This document shows positions 33,565-41,743 of a stretch of DNA of 64,000 bases, one piece after another; position 1 is the first letter of the stretch, and each line of letters opens with the position of its first letter. The position numbers were made by a program, and so were the translations under genes. The stretch comes from an uncultured Paraprevotella sp. (GTDB lineage: Bacteria; Bacteroidota; Bacteroidia; Bacteroidales; Bacteroidaceae): positions 1 through 64,000 of the forward strand of contig CALUFQ010000008.1 in the NCBI GenBank assembly GCA_944319925.1, written 5' to 3'. The notes under the pieces are model-generated. The model worked only from the letters and a program-made list of their open reading frames with translations, was not told where the DNA came from and made no database searches.

Positions 33565-34976
33565 CAGAACGGCAAAGCCCCGTCCCCACCCGGGGCCACG
33601 CCGAAAAAACGCCTCAGGCGGTCGATGAAGGACGTGGTATATCGGTTCTCCGCAGCCCGGCGGCGGGGGCTTCTTCCGCTCTCCGGCGTTCCGCCTTCTT
33701 CCGGTGTTTCTTCCCCGGGCGCGTCCATGCCGCCGGCCATCCGTTCCCGCAGTTTCCTTTCGGCCTCCTCCTTCGCCCGCACCTCCGCCTTCAGCGCGTC
33801 GTAGTCGTCCGGCTTGTCGATGAGTAGCGTCTTGTAGATGTAGTCGTCCGCCACGGGCAGTCCCATGGCCTTGGCCTTGACGATGACATCCGCCTGCCGC
33901 ACGGGGTCGAGTGTGCGGGCCTCCGCGTAAGAGAACTCGCCGCCCGCCGTGTCGATGCCCAGCTCCGCGAACACGGGACGCATCCGGTAGTTCAGCACGT
34001 CCAATACGAACTGGCGGTCGTCGGCCTTGATGTGGTCCTCCTCTTCCTGGTGTACGGTTCCCAAAGCCTGTGTCCCCGTGGCCTTGGAGTCGGTGGTGAG
34101 CGTGTTGCCCAGCACGCGCACGGACATCTCCGTGTTGCAGGCGTCCTTGAACCGCTCGTAGAGGTCCACCGTGCCGCTCTTGTTGGCACTCTCAATGAGG
34201 TTCAGGGCGGACTCCTTGGGGTGGATATAGACGGCGTTGGCCCCCTGTGAGCGGGCGTCCTGCAGCAGCCGGCGGCGGGCCTCCTCGTCGCCCGCGTCGT
34301 AGGTGTACTCGCGGATGGGCATCCCGAAGATCTGGCAGAACTGCGCCCAGTCGGCCATGTCGCCGCGCTTGTATAGCACCATCGGCACCAGCTCGGCGAG
34401 CATCCCCAGCGATCGCGGGTCCTCGCACACGCAGAGCATATTGGAGAAGGCGTCCAAGGGAACGCCGCCGGTATCGCTTTGGTAGCGCAGTATTATTTTC
34501 CGCACGGGGTCGTAGTGCTTGCAGGGCACCTTGTAGTAGCCCACGCCCCCGTCCTCCCCGCGGTAGAACTGGAAGAGGGAGAAACCCCAGAACTTGCTCC
34601 AAAGCACGTCCTTGACGAAGCTGCGGAACCAGGGGGCGCGTATCTCCCGGTTAACGTCCTCGTCCGGCTTGCCGTCCCGCCGGAACTCCACGGGGATGCG
34701 GCTCACTCCCACGAGCCGCTTGTTGATGATGCCGGAGAGGTGGAGGTCTAGCAGGGCGGACTTGTACATGTCGTACAGCCGGGTCCTGGAATAGAAGTCG
34801 ATGGCCTCGGCGGCGTTCATGGAGGCCACATAGGCCCGCATGTCGAAGTAGAACAGCTCGGGCATCTGCAGGATGATGTCCGGCTCCGGGGCGCGGGTGC
34901 CGCCCGTGCGGGAACCTTCCGGCCGCCACAGCGCCCCGCCCTCGGTGATGCGTCTTTTCTTCGTTGTTCTTGGCAT
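33564..34976 (-). CDS. Portal protein, DUF935 (Mu gp29-like)
   Basis: 470 residues. FFYFDMRAY-like N-terminus, GIINKRLVGVSRIPVEF, KDVLWSKFWGFSLFQF, YKVPCKHYDPVRKIILRY and GNTLTTDSKATGTQALGTVHQE are characteristic DUF935 blocks. Forms the dodecameric channel at the head vertex. C-terminal 60 residues are Glu/Arg-rich and low-complexity. Stop and next start touch (33564). Confidence 0.9.
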   Translation of the reverse strand: MPRTTKKRRITEGGALWRPEGSRTGGTRAPEPDIILQMPELFYFDMRAYVASMNAAEAIDFYSRTRLYDMYKSALLDLHLSGIINKRLVGVSRIPVEFRRDGKPDEDVNREIRAPWFRSFVKDVLWSKFWGFSLFQFYRGEDGGVGYYKVPCKHYDPVRKIILRYQSDTGGVPLDAFSNMLCVCEDPRSLGMLAELVPMVLYKRGDMADWAQFCQIFGMPIREYTYDAGDEEARRRLLQDARSQGANAVYIHPKESALNLIESANKSGTVDLYERFKDACNTEMSVRVLGNTLTTDSKATGTQALGTVHQEEEDHIKADDRQFVLDVLNYRMRPVFAELGIDTAGGEFSYAEARTLDPVRQADVIVKAKAMGLPVADDYIYKTLLIDKPDDYDALKAEVRAKEEAERKLRERMAGGMDAPGEETPEEGGTPESGRSPRRRAAENRYTTSFIDRLRRFFGVAPGGDGALPF

Positions 34977-35000
34977 ATTCGAATGGTGTTTAAGTGTCGT

Positions 35001-35438
35001 TTAAAAGTACATGTCCCGCTTCGGGTCGCTGCCGATGAGCCAGCGGCTGTTCCGCTCCTGGTCGTCCCCGGGCAACAGGGGCGCGCCCTCGATGTTGGCG
35101 TTGAAGTCGCGCACGTCGCGGAGCCACTGCATGGCGTCGTCGTAACGGTCCTTGCGCACCTGGGACATCTTGTAGGGGTTGTGCTGGCAGAAAATCTCAT
35201 AGACGGCGATGTCCACGCACACCTTCAGCACCAGCACGTTGCGCTCATCACCCGTGGCGGAGAAGATGGAGTCGCAGTCGTAGCGTGCGCCAATGAGGCT
35301 GCGCACCGTGGCCACGGCCCGGTTCTCGCACACTTCGATGACGGCGTTCCCCTCCGCCGCGTCCCCGCGCAGCAGGCTGTCGAGGATCTCGCGGTGGATG
35401 GTGGCGTCGTAGTCGGACAGTTGGATGAAGTTGTTCAT
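35001..35438 (-). CDS. Mu gp36-like protein (DUF1320)
   Basis: 145 residues from MNNFIQLSDYDATIHREILDS. Helical, with RSLIGARYDCDSIFSATGDERN and LKVCVDIAVYEIFCQHNPYKM, as in DUF1320 head-tail adaptor proteins. The larger upstream frame on this strand is a shadow of TerL. In Mu the gene lies after the capsid; here it sits between terminase and portal. Confidence 0.82.
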   Translation of the reverse strand: MNNFIQLSDYDATIHREILDSLLRGDAAEGNAVIEVCENRAVATVRSLIGARYDCDSIFSATGDERNVLVLKVCVDIAVYEIFCQHNPYKMSQVRKDRYDDAMQWLRDVRDFNANIEGAPLLPGDDQERNSRWLIGSDPKRDMYF

Positions 35439-35458
35439 ATATAATAGGTATAAATGTT

Positions 35459-36991
35459 TCAGAACCTGTTCCGCCGGTCGCCTTCGCGCAGCTCCCCGTA
35501 GCCAATGGCGAGGCCGGGGTCCAGCTCGCGCGTCTTGCGGTTGATGACGTTCACGGCCCCCTCCACGGCGTCCGGACCGTCGGCCGGGAAGGGCAGCGAA
35601 AGCTCGAAGAGGGAGAACTGGTCGCGCATCTCGCGCATGTGGACATTGTCCCGCTCTTCCTCGTTGAACACCAGTTGCCCGTTCCGGTCCAGCGGCTCCA
35701 GGTTGGCCTCGATTCGGGTGGCCTTGTCTATCTTGTCGCGGCTGTCCCCGATGATGAACAGGCTGTCGTGCTTCCGTTCGTTGGCCTCCCGGACGAGAGG
35801 CTTGAACACCTGCTCGAAGAAGGGGGCCTGCAGCGCGTTGTTCTCCTGATAGTAGTATACCGTGGTCTTCCTGCCGACGTATTCCTTCATGAGGTAGAAC
35901 CACTCGATGTACTCGGCGTTGCTCACGCGTCCCACGAAGCATTTGACGAGATAGTACGTCTGCCGGACGCGTCCCATCAGCACCACGGCCTTGGTGCTGG
36001 CCGCCTTGTTCCGGCTGTTGCTGTAGGCCGGGTCTCCGTACACCACGAGGAACTCGAAATTCTTCAGGTGCGGCACCCTTCCCCAAACCAGGTTGTTGAA
36101 CACCTTCCCCTCGGTGACGGGGTTGTTCATGTATTCGCCTTGGAAGGCGGAGGTGCTGATGCTCGCGCGGATGCGGTCTATCTTCTCCTGCGTGTTCTTC
36201 TCCGGCCAGGTGCTGCGTCCGTCCTTGTCCACGAGGTTGACGATGTCCCAGTGGTCGGCCTTCGCGCCGGCGCGGGCCACGCAGGTGTCCTTGGCGATGA
36301 GGTTTCCGCAGAATACGACCAGCGTGTCCCCTTCCACGTCCCGCGTAGGGTATAGCGCATGTTCCCACCAGTCCCACTTCTTGTCCAGCGTGTGGGGGTT
36401 GCGGCAGTCCTCGTCCGTGTCGAAGTCATCCACCAGCAGCACGTCCGGGCGTTTTGCCCCGCTGCGGCTTCCGCGGGGCGCATTTCCGGCACCCACGCCG
36501 GTGAACGAGCATCCGCACCGGGGCGTGAAGCAGGTCTCGCTCCATTCCCCGACGTTCCTCTGCTCCCCGTAAAAGGCATTGATTCTGCCGTTGGACTCGA
36601 AATTCTCGCGGTAAGGCTTCAGCAGCCTGGCGGCTGAGGATTCCGTCGCGCTGGCCAGTATGACGTTCTTTTTCTTTCCCGTCAGGGCGAGGTACATCAC
36701 GCAGAACATCACGATGGAAGACTTGGCCAGGCTCCTGGACCACGAAAGCACCTCGAACCATTCCTCGTGTCCCAGGATCCGCCGTATGGCCCTCAGGTGG
36801 AAATCGGCAAAAGGGCTTCCGGCATGTTCCTCGAAAAAGTACCTTATCCATTCCACGGGGTGTTTTTCGAGATAAGCCCTTTTTCTGGCTTTTTCCGCCT
36901 CCGTCAGGTCTATCTCGACAGGCTGGCTGGCCAGGAGGTTTCTTTTGTACGCCTCCCACTCCTTGATTTTTGCTTTCTCTTCCGCCGTCAT
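35459..36991 (-). CDS. Terminase large subunit (Mu gp28-like)
   Basis: 510 residues. ATPase half: Walker A-like region SWSRSLAKSS (about 88-97), Walker B PDVLLVDDFDTDED (about 188-201). Nuclease half: VVYGDPAYS and later acidic residues of an RNase-H fold (DSLFIIGDSRDKID). Cuts and pumps phage DNA into the prohead, in headful mode with flanking host DNA if Mu-like. Confidence 0.92.
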   Translation of the reverse strand: MTAEEKAKIKEWEAYKRNLLASQPVEIDLTEAEKARKRAYLEKHPVEWIRYFFEEHAGSPFADFHLRAIRRILGHEEWFEVLSWSRSLAKSSIVMFCVMYLALTGKKKNVILASATESSAARLLKPYRENFESNGRINAFYGEQRNVGEWSETCFTPRCGCSFTGVGAGNAPRGSRSGAKRPDVLLVDDFDTDEDCRNPHTLDKKWDWWEHALYPTRDVEGDTLVVFCGNLIAKDTCVARAGAKADHWDIVNLVDKDGRSTWPEKNTQEKIDRIRASISTSAFQGEYMNNPVTEGKVFNNLVWGRVPHLKNFEFLVVYGDPAYSNSRNKAASTKAVVLMGRVRQTYYLVKCFVGRVSNAEYIEWFYLMKEYVGRKTTVYYYQENNALQAPFFEQVFKPLVREANERKHDSLFIIGDSRDKIDKATRIEANLEPLDRNGQLVFNEEERDNVHMREMRDQFSLFELSLPFPADGPDAVEGAVNVINRKTRELDPGLAIGYGELREGDRRNRF

Positions 36992-36994
36992 CCC

Positions 36995-37441
36995 CTACCT
37001 CATCTGTTCCTGCTGGAAAACGTCCCATAACCTCACGAACTCCTTGGCCTTTTCCAAGTCCGCGCGCCGCATCCATTCGGCGAACCGCATGCCCACGGAG
37101 ATGATGTCGCTGATGCCCACGTCCGCCTCCATGTGCTTGATGGCTGCGGCGAGCTTGACCATCACGTCGGCTTCCTTGCTGTCGGGCTGCCGTTCCCCCG
37201 GGGCACGCTCCAGGATGGCCGCGTTGATGTTGTTCAGGTGCTGGTACATGCGCTTGAGGATTTCCTCGCGCGTGACGGTCATGCCCGCCTTCAGCCCTTC
37301 CCAGTTCCCCGCCTTGGCCCACCTTCCGACGGTCTGCCGCTGTGTGCCCACCTTCTGGGCAATCTCCTCGAAGGTGTAGTTCCCGAGAAGGTAGATTTCC
37401 CGTGCGAGGGCTTTCTTCTGTTCGCTTTTCAGTTCTGCCAT
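36995..37441 (-). CDS. Terminase small subunit (Mu gp27-like)
   Basis: 148 residues from MAELKSEQKKALAREIYLLGNYTF. N-terminal HTH (EEIAQKVGTQRQTVGRWAKAG), helical rest with KLAAAIKHMEADVGISD. First gene of the leftward packaging operon, 18 bp below its -7 element; 3 bp before TerL. Confidence 0.85.
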   Translation of the reverse strand: MAELKSEQKKALAREIYLLGNYTFEEIAQKVGTQRQTVGRWAKAGNWEGLKAGMTVTREEILKRMYQHLNNINAAILERAPGERQPDSKEADVMVKLAAAIKHMEADVGISDIISVGMRFAEWMRRADLEKAKEFVRLWDVFQQEQMR

Positions 37442-37458
37442 CGTATATCCAGTTTGTA

Positions 37459-37466
37459 CAAAGGTA
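37459..37466 (-). promoter_or_regulatory. -7 element of the leftward packaging operon
   Basis: TACCTTTG on the minus strand, perfect TAnnTTTG, 17 bp before the terS start; no consensus -33, in line with activator dependence. Confidence 0.5.
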
Positions 37467-37496
37467 TGCCGCTTTGCACGGAAGTGCCTAATGTCA

Positions 37497-37532
37497 TTTC
37501 CACGGTGACGCGTTATCTTTCCACTGTGGAAA
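37497..37532. promoter_or_regulatory. Palindromic site in the divergent late control region
   Basis: TTTCCAC-T-GTGGAAA at 37518-37532 is a perfect 15-bp palindrome; a further TTTCCAC half-site lies at 37497-37503, 21 bp (two turns) away. Sits between the start of both late operons; likely binding site for a late activator. Confidence 0.6.
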
Positions 37533-37587
37533 CGGCGTTTTGTTTTCCTTTGCTGATTCCCGAATTTTGCACCAAAGAAAATTCGGA

Positions 37588-38685
37588 ATGAAAAGGTATT
37601 TCGCAAACCAGATAGTGAAAGGCGGAAAGGTCAGCCTGCTGCTGTACGGAAATGTCGGGGACGGGGAACGTGTCGACAGTGCCCGCGTGGTGGCGGAACT
37701 TATGGAACTTGCCTCCCAATATAATAAGATAGACGTACACATCAACAGCAATGGAGGGGATGTGTTCAGCGGGATTGCCATCTACAACGCCCTGCGCACC
37801 TCTACGGCTGACATCACCATATACGTGGACGGGATAGCGGCCTCCATCGCCGGAATCATCGCCCTTTGCGGGAAACCGCTCTACATGAACCGGTATGCCC
37901 GGCTGATGTTGCACCGAGTGTCCGGATATGCTTACGGCACGGCGGAAGAGATGCGGAAGACCGCAGATCTGTCCGAAAGCCTGGAAAACAGCCTTAGCGG
38001 GATGATCGCCAGCCGATGCGGCATGAAGGCGGAGGAAGTGAAAGCTGCATACTTCGACGGAGGCGAACACTGGTTTACCGCCCGGGAAGCCATGGACATG
38101 GGGATGATAGACGGAATAGTGGAAGACAGTACGCCGGATGCACCCGGTCCCGACACCACGACGGAAGAGATATACAATTATACCAATCAACTGATACACA
38201 CCAAAACAGACGAGAATATGGCATTATTGGAAGAAATCAAAAAGAAAAGCTCGTTCGCCGACATGGCGACCGAGGAACAGGTGCTCCGGCACATCGACAG
38301 CCTCGAGAACCAGGCGGCCAAAGTCCCCGCGCTGGAGAACAAGGTGAAGGAGCAGCAGGAAGAGTTGGGAAAGAACCGCAAGGAAGCCCGCGAGGCCTTC
38401 CTGAACCAGGCGGTATCGGAAGGGAGGATCACCAAGGACGTGGTGCCTTACTTCCTGAACCTGATGGACGCGGACGAAAAGGCCGTGAGGGAAGCCATCG
38501 GCGCGATGCCGAAGAAAGGCACGGCACGGGTGGAAGACTACCTGTCCGGCGGGACTGCTTCCGGCGCGGCCAAGCTGGCGGACATGAGCTGGGACGAGAT
38601 CGACAAGGCAGAGCGTCTGGCGGAACTGAAAAACCAGTATCCGGACCTCTACCAAAAGAAGTTTAACGAAAAATTCGGAAAATAA
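37588..38685 (+). CDS. ClpP-like head maturation protease fused to scaffold
   Basis: 365 residues from the ATG at 37588. Residues 1-180 are a ClpP/S14-type fold: HINSNGGDVFSGIAIYNAL, catalytic Ser86 in GIAASIAG and His109 in LMLHRVSG. Residues 211-365 are helical and charged (ENQAAKVPALENKVKEQQEEL), as in phage scaffolds. An internal ATG at 38218 (M211) opens exactly at the domain border and could yield free scaffold, as Z inside I of Mu. Confidence 0.87.
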   Translation: MKRYFANQIVKGGKVSLLLYGNVGDGERVDSARVVAELMELASQYNKIDVHINSNGGDVFSGIAIYNALRTSTADITIYVDGIAASIAGIIALCGKPLYMNRYARLMLHRVSGYAYGTAEEMRKTADLSESLENSLSGMIASRCGMKAEEVKAAYFDGGEHWFTAREAMDMGMIDGIVEDSTPDAPGPDTTTEEIYNYTNQLIHTKTDENMALLEEIKKKSSFADMATEEQVLRHIDSLENQAAKVPALENKVKEQQEELGKNRKEAREAFLNQAVSEGRITKDVVPYFLNLMDADEKAVREAIGAMPKKGTARVEDYLSGGTASGAAKLADMSWDEIDKAERLAELKNQYPDLYQKKFNEKFGK

Positions 38686-38687
38686 CC

Positions 38688-39593
38688 ATGGCTATCCAAA
38701 GAGAACTCTGGCAGAACACCATCATCGAAGGGCTGTTCGCCGACAACTCGTTCATGAGCAAGGCCGTGAACGACGACGTATATGTCAACCAGGGAAAGAA
38801 GGTACATATCCCCAACGCGGGCGCGCCCTCCGGGGTTGAAGTGAACCGGGCGACCGTGCCGGCCACGGCGGCCAAGCGGACGGACCCCGACGTGGAATAC
38901 ACGCTCGACGAGCTGACCACCAATCCCATCCACATCCCCCACGCCGACACCGTGGAACTGAGCTACAACAAACGCAACAGCGTCATCTCGCAGGACCGTG
39001 CGGCCCTCATCGATGCGGCGGCGGAAAACATCCTCTACCGCTGGGCGCCCACATCCGCGAACTTCGTGCGCACCAGCGGCGATGCCGTGGCGGTCCACAC
39101 GCCTTCGGCCACGGGCAACCGGAAGAAACTCACGAAAAAGGACGTGCTGGCCCTGATGACGAAGTTCAACGCCGACAACGTGCCGCAGGCGGACCGCTAC
39201 CTGCTGCTCGACGCCAACCTCTACGCCCAGCTGATGGACGACCTGACGGAAGGCGACCAGCGGGCCTTCTTCGCCTCCGCCGACGCGCAGCGGGGCATCC
39301 TGGGGCAGCTCTTCTCCTTCAACGTCATGCAGCGTTCGCGCGTCCTGCGCTACGCCACGGCGGGAACGCTCTCCAAATGGAGCGCGGCGGGAGCGGCCAC
39401 GGACAACGCCGCCGGTCTGGCCTGGCAGCTGAACAGCCTCTCCCGCGCCCTGGGCGAAGTGAAGATGTTCGACAGCACCGATGACCCGCTCTATTACGGC
39501 GACATCTATTCCTTCCTCGTACGTGTGGGAGGAGCCATCCGCAGGAATGACAAGAAAGGCGTGTACGCACTGGTGCAGGCTGCCGCAGAATAA
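38688..39593 (+). CDS. Major capsid protein
   Basis: 301 residues. Starts MAIQRELWQNTIIEGLFADNSF, then the beta-rich body (VNQGKKVHIPNAGAPSGVEV, PHADTVELSYNKRNSVI) and a C-terminal LYYGDIYSFLVRVGGAIRRNDKKGV. Follows the protease-scaffold gene by 2 bp and is of the HK97-like or P22-coat type used in Bacteroidota phages. The role rests on place, size and this pattern. Confidence 0.82.
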   Translation: MAIQRELWQNTIIEGLFADNSFMSKAVNDDVYVNQGKKVHIPNAGAPSGVEVNRATVPATAAKRTDPDVEYTLDELTTNPIHIPHADTVELSYNKRNSVISQDRAALIDAAAENILYRWAPTSANFVRTSGDAVAVHTPSATGNRKKLTKKDVLALMTKFNADNVPQADRYLLLDANLYAQLMDDLTEGDQRAFFASADAQRGILGQLFSFNVMQRSRVLRYATAGTLSKWSAAGAATDNAAGLAWQLNSLSRALGEVKMFDSTDDPLYYGDIYSFLVRVGGAIRRNDKKGVYALVQAAAE

Positions 39594-39612
39594 CGGGAAG
39601 GAGGAAAGGACT

Positions 39613-40809
39613 ATGCCATTACCAAGCATCAAGATACAGTTCCTCAACGGGCAGATAGGCACCGTGGCCGACAGCCAGGACGGGCTGCTGGCCCTCGTGT
39701 GCGGGGCGACGGCCGTGGCTTCCACTTTCGTCTTGTCCAAGGCCTATCTCATTTACCGTCTCGCGGGCCTGGAAGATTTAGGCGTGACGGCGGAAAACAA
39801 CGCCGCTCTCTACCGCCACGTGCGCGACTTTTACGGCGAGGCGGAGGAAGGCACGCCGCTCGTAGTCTTCGGCGTGGAGAATACGCAGAAGATGTCCGCC
39901 CTGTGCGACAAGGACAGCGGACCGCTGAAGGCCCTGCTGCAGAACCGGAGAGGCGAACTCCGCGGACTGGTCATCGCCCGCGATCCCGGGGAGGAGTCCG
40001 TCACCGCCACCGAAGGAATGGACCCCGACGTCATAGACGCCCTTCCCAAGGCACAGGCCTTGGCGGAATGGGCCACGACGGAACTCTATGCCCCCATCTT
40101 CGTCGCCCTCGAAGGAAGAAGTTATGAGGATGCCGACGCGCTGCCCGACCTGAACGAGATGAGCTACGACCGCGTGTGCGTTGTCATCGGCGACACTTCG
40201 TCCGGAAGCCGGGGGGCCGCCATGGGCGTGTTTGCCGGCCGCGTGGCCGCGTCGCCCGTGCAGCGCAACATCGGCCGCGTGGCCGACGGCCCGCTCGCCC
40301 CGGTGGAGATGTTCGTCGGCGGCGACCGCGTGGAAGACGCCACGGACGACATCACCACGATGTACGACAAGGGATATATTACGCCCCGAACCTACGTGGG
40401 CCGCTCCGGATACTTCTGGACCGACGACCGGATGGCCACCGACGAGGTGGACGACTACAGCCACCTCTCGCTGCGCCGCGTCATCGACAAGGCCTGCCGT
40501 ATTACCTACGACACGCTGCTGGACTATATGCTGGACGAGATCCGCGTAAACACGGACGGGACGATGCAGGACGCCGTGCTGAAGAACTGGCAGGCTTCGG
40601 CGGAGAATGCCATCCGATCAAACATGACAGCCCGGGGAGAGCTGAGCGCGGACACGTCGGCCGGAGAAAGCGGATGCAGCGTCTACATCGACCCGTCGCA
40701 GAACGTCCTGGCCACTTCTACCGTGCTGGTCACGCTGAAGGTCCGCCCGTTCGGATACGCCCGGAATGTGGAGGTACAGCTGGGCTTCCAGGTAGAAACT
40801 AACACATAA
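39613..40809 (+). CDS. Contractile tail sheath protein (DUF2586)
   Basis: 398 residues from MPLPSIKIQFLNGQIG. DUF2586 blocks: LICGATAV-like LVCGATAVASTF, YDRVCVVIGDTSSGSRGAAMGVFAGRVAASPVQRNIGRV (in part), MYDKGYITPRTYVGRSGYFW and DDRMATDEVDDYSHLSLRRVIDKA. These are tail sheath proteins, so the virion is a myovirus. Confidence 0.88.
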   Translation: MPLPSIKIQFLNGQIGTVADSQDGLLALVCGATAVASTFVLSKAYLIYRLAGLEDLGVTAENNAALYRHVRDFYGEAEEGTPLVVFGVENTQKMSALCDKDSGPLKALLQNRRGELRGLVIARDPGEESVTATEGMDPDVIDALPKAQALAEWATTELYAPIFVALEGRSYEDADALPDLNEMSYDRVCVVIGDTSSGSRGAAMGVFAGRVAASPVQRNIGRVADGPLAPVEMFVGGDRVEDATDDITTMYDKGYITPRTYVGRSGYFWTDDRMATDEVDDYSHLSLRRVIDKACRITYDTLLDYMLDEIRVNTDGTMQDAVLKNWQASAENAIRSNMTARGELSADTSAGESGCSVYIDPSQNVLATSTVLVTLKVRPFGYARNVEVQLGFQVETNT

Positions 40810-40821
40810 GGAGGAAACGAC

Positions 40822-41241
40822 ATGGACATATTCAACAGTAAGGAATACGAATGGAGCAGCATTTCCGTGGTCATGGCCGGACGCCTGGTGACGGGCATCC
40901 GCGCCATCAGCTACACCAAGAGCCAGGAGAAGGAAGCGCTCTACGCCAAGGGAGACAAGCCGCACAGCATCCAGCGCGGCAACAAGAGCTACGAAACCAG
41001 CGTCACGCTGCTCCAGAGCGAGCTGGAAGCCATCGAACAGGCCGCCGGGGGCGACGTGCTCGACGCCTCATTCGACATCATCGTCAGCTATGGCAACCCC
41101 CTGAAGGGCGACGTGGTGCATACGGACCTCATCCGCGGATGCGAACTGACGGAGGTGCCCAAGGGAATGAAGCAGGGCGACCGATTCTCGGAACACGAGC
41201 TGCCGGGCATCGCGCTGGACATCGTGAACAACTACGTGTAA
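40822..41241 (+). CDS. Tail tube protein
   Basis: 139 residues. MDIFNSKEYEWSSISVVMAG, then KGDKPHSIQRGNKSYETSVTLLQSELEAIE and GCELTEVPKGMKQGDRF, a single beta-barrel typical of tube proteins. Placed right after the sheath gene. Confidence 0.8.
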   Translation: MDIFNSKEYEWSSISVVMAGRLVTGIRAISYTKSQEKEALYAKGDKPHSIQRGNKSYETSVTLLQSELEAIEQAAGGDVLDASFDIIVSYGNPLKGDVVHTDLIRGCELTEVPKGMKQGDRFSEHELPGIALDIVNNYV

Positions 41242-41264
41242 GTAACCTTTAAAACCGATTTAAA

Positions 41265-41561
41265 ATGAATTTCAAACAGGAAGTAATAGACCAGCTGAAG
41301 GCCAGGCACAAGGACGTGTATGAAATCCGCGTGGACGGGAAGTCGTGCCTCGTGCGCAAGCCGACCCGCAAGGACATGAGCTTCGCCATGGCGGGCAGCT
41401 CCTCGGGCAAGGACGTCGTGCGGCTGCAGGAAATCCTTCTGGACAACTGCTGGCTGGACGGCGACGCGGAGATCAAGACGGACGACAACCTGTTCTTTTC
41501 CGCCACGAACAAGCTGACGGGGCTGATGGAGGCCAAGGAGGCCGAGCTAAAAAAATTGTAG
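41265..41561 (+). CDS. Tail assembly chaperone, short form
   Basis: 98 residues ending KEAELKKL-stop. Helical after residue 40; sits between tube and tape measure, the invariant place for tail chaperones. Ribosomes that do not slip at 41549-41555 stop at TAG 41559. Confidence 0.78.
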   Translation: MNFKQEVIDQLKARHKDVYEIRVDGKSCLVRKPTRKDMSFAMAGSSSGKDVVRLQEILLDNCWLDGDAEIKTDDNLFFSATNKLTGLMEAKEAELKKL

Positions 41562-41743
41562 CGGGGGCGGACGGGAGCATCGGGGCCAACTGGGTGGGAT
41601 ACCATAACACCCTCCTCCGCTACTACCTCCACATCGATCCGGAAAGCCTGAGCGACGAGGAATGGGCGCAGGCCATCGCCCAGCTGGCCGACATCCGCAA
41701 GCGGGAAGCCGAAGCCTCCAACCCTAAAAACACGAGAAGATGA
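41265..41743 (+). CDS. Tail assembly chaperone, -1 frameshift product
   Basis: A slip of -1 on A AAA AAA (41549-41555) joins codon 97 of the short form to a 62-residue extension, IVAGADGSIGANWVGYHNTL and onward to SNPKNTRR, giving about 159 residues. The extension frame has no start of its own and keeps coding character. Same logic as gpG/gpGT of lambda and the Mu-type chaperones. It overlaps the tape measure start by 4 bp. Confidence 0.75.
41549..41555 (+). other. -1 ribosomal slippery heptamer
   Basis: Seven A in the frame CTA AAA AAA TTG TAG, that is A_AAA_AAA with the zero-frame stop two codons later. Confidence 0.75.
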
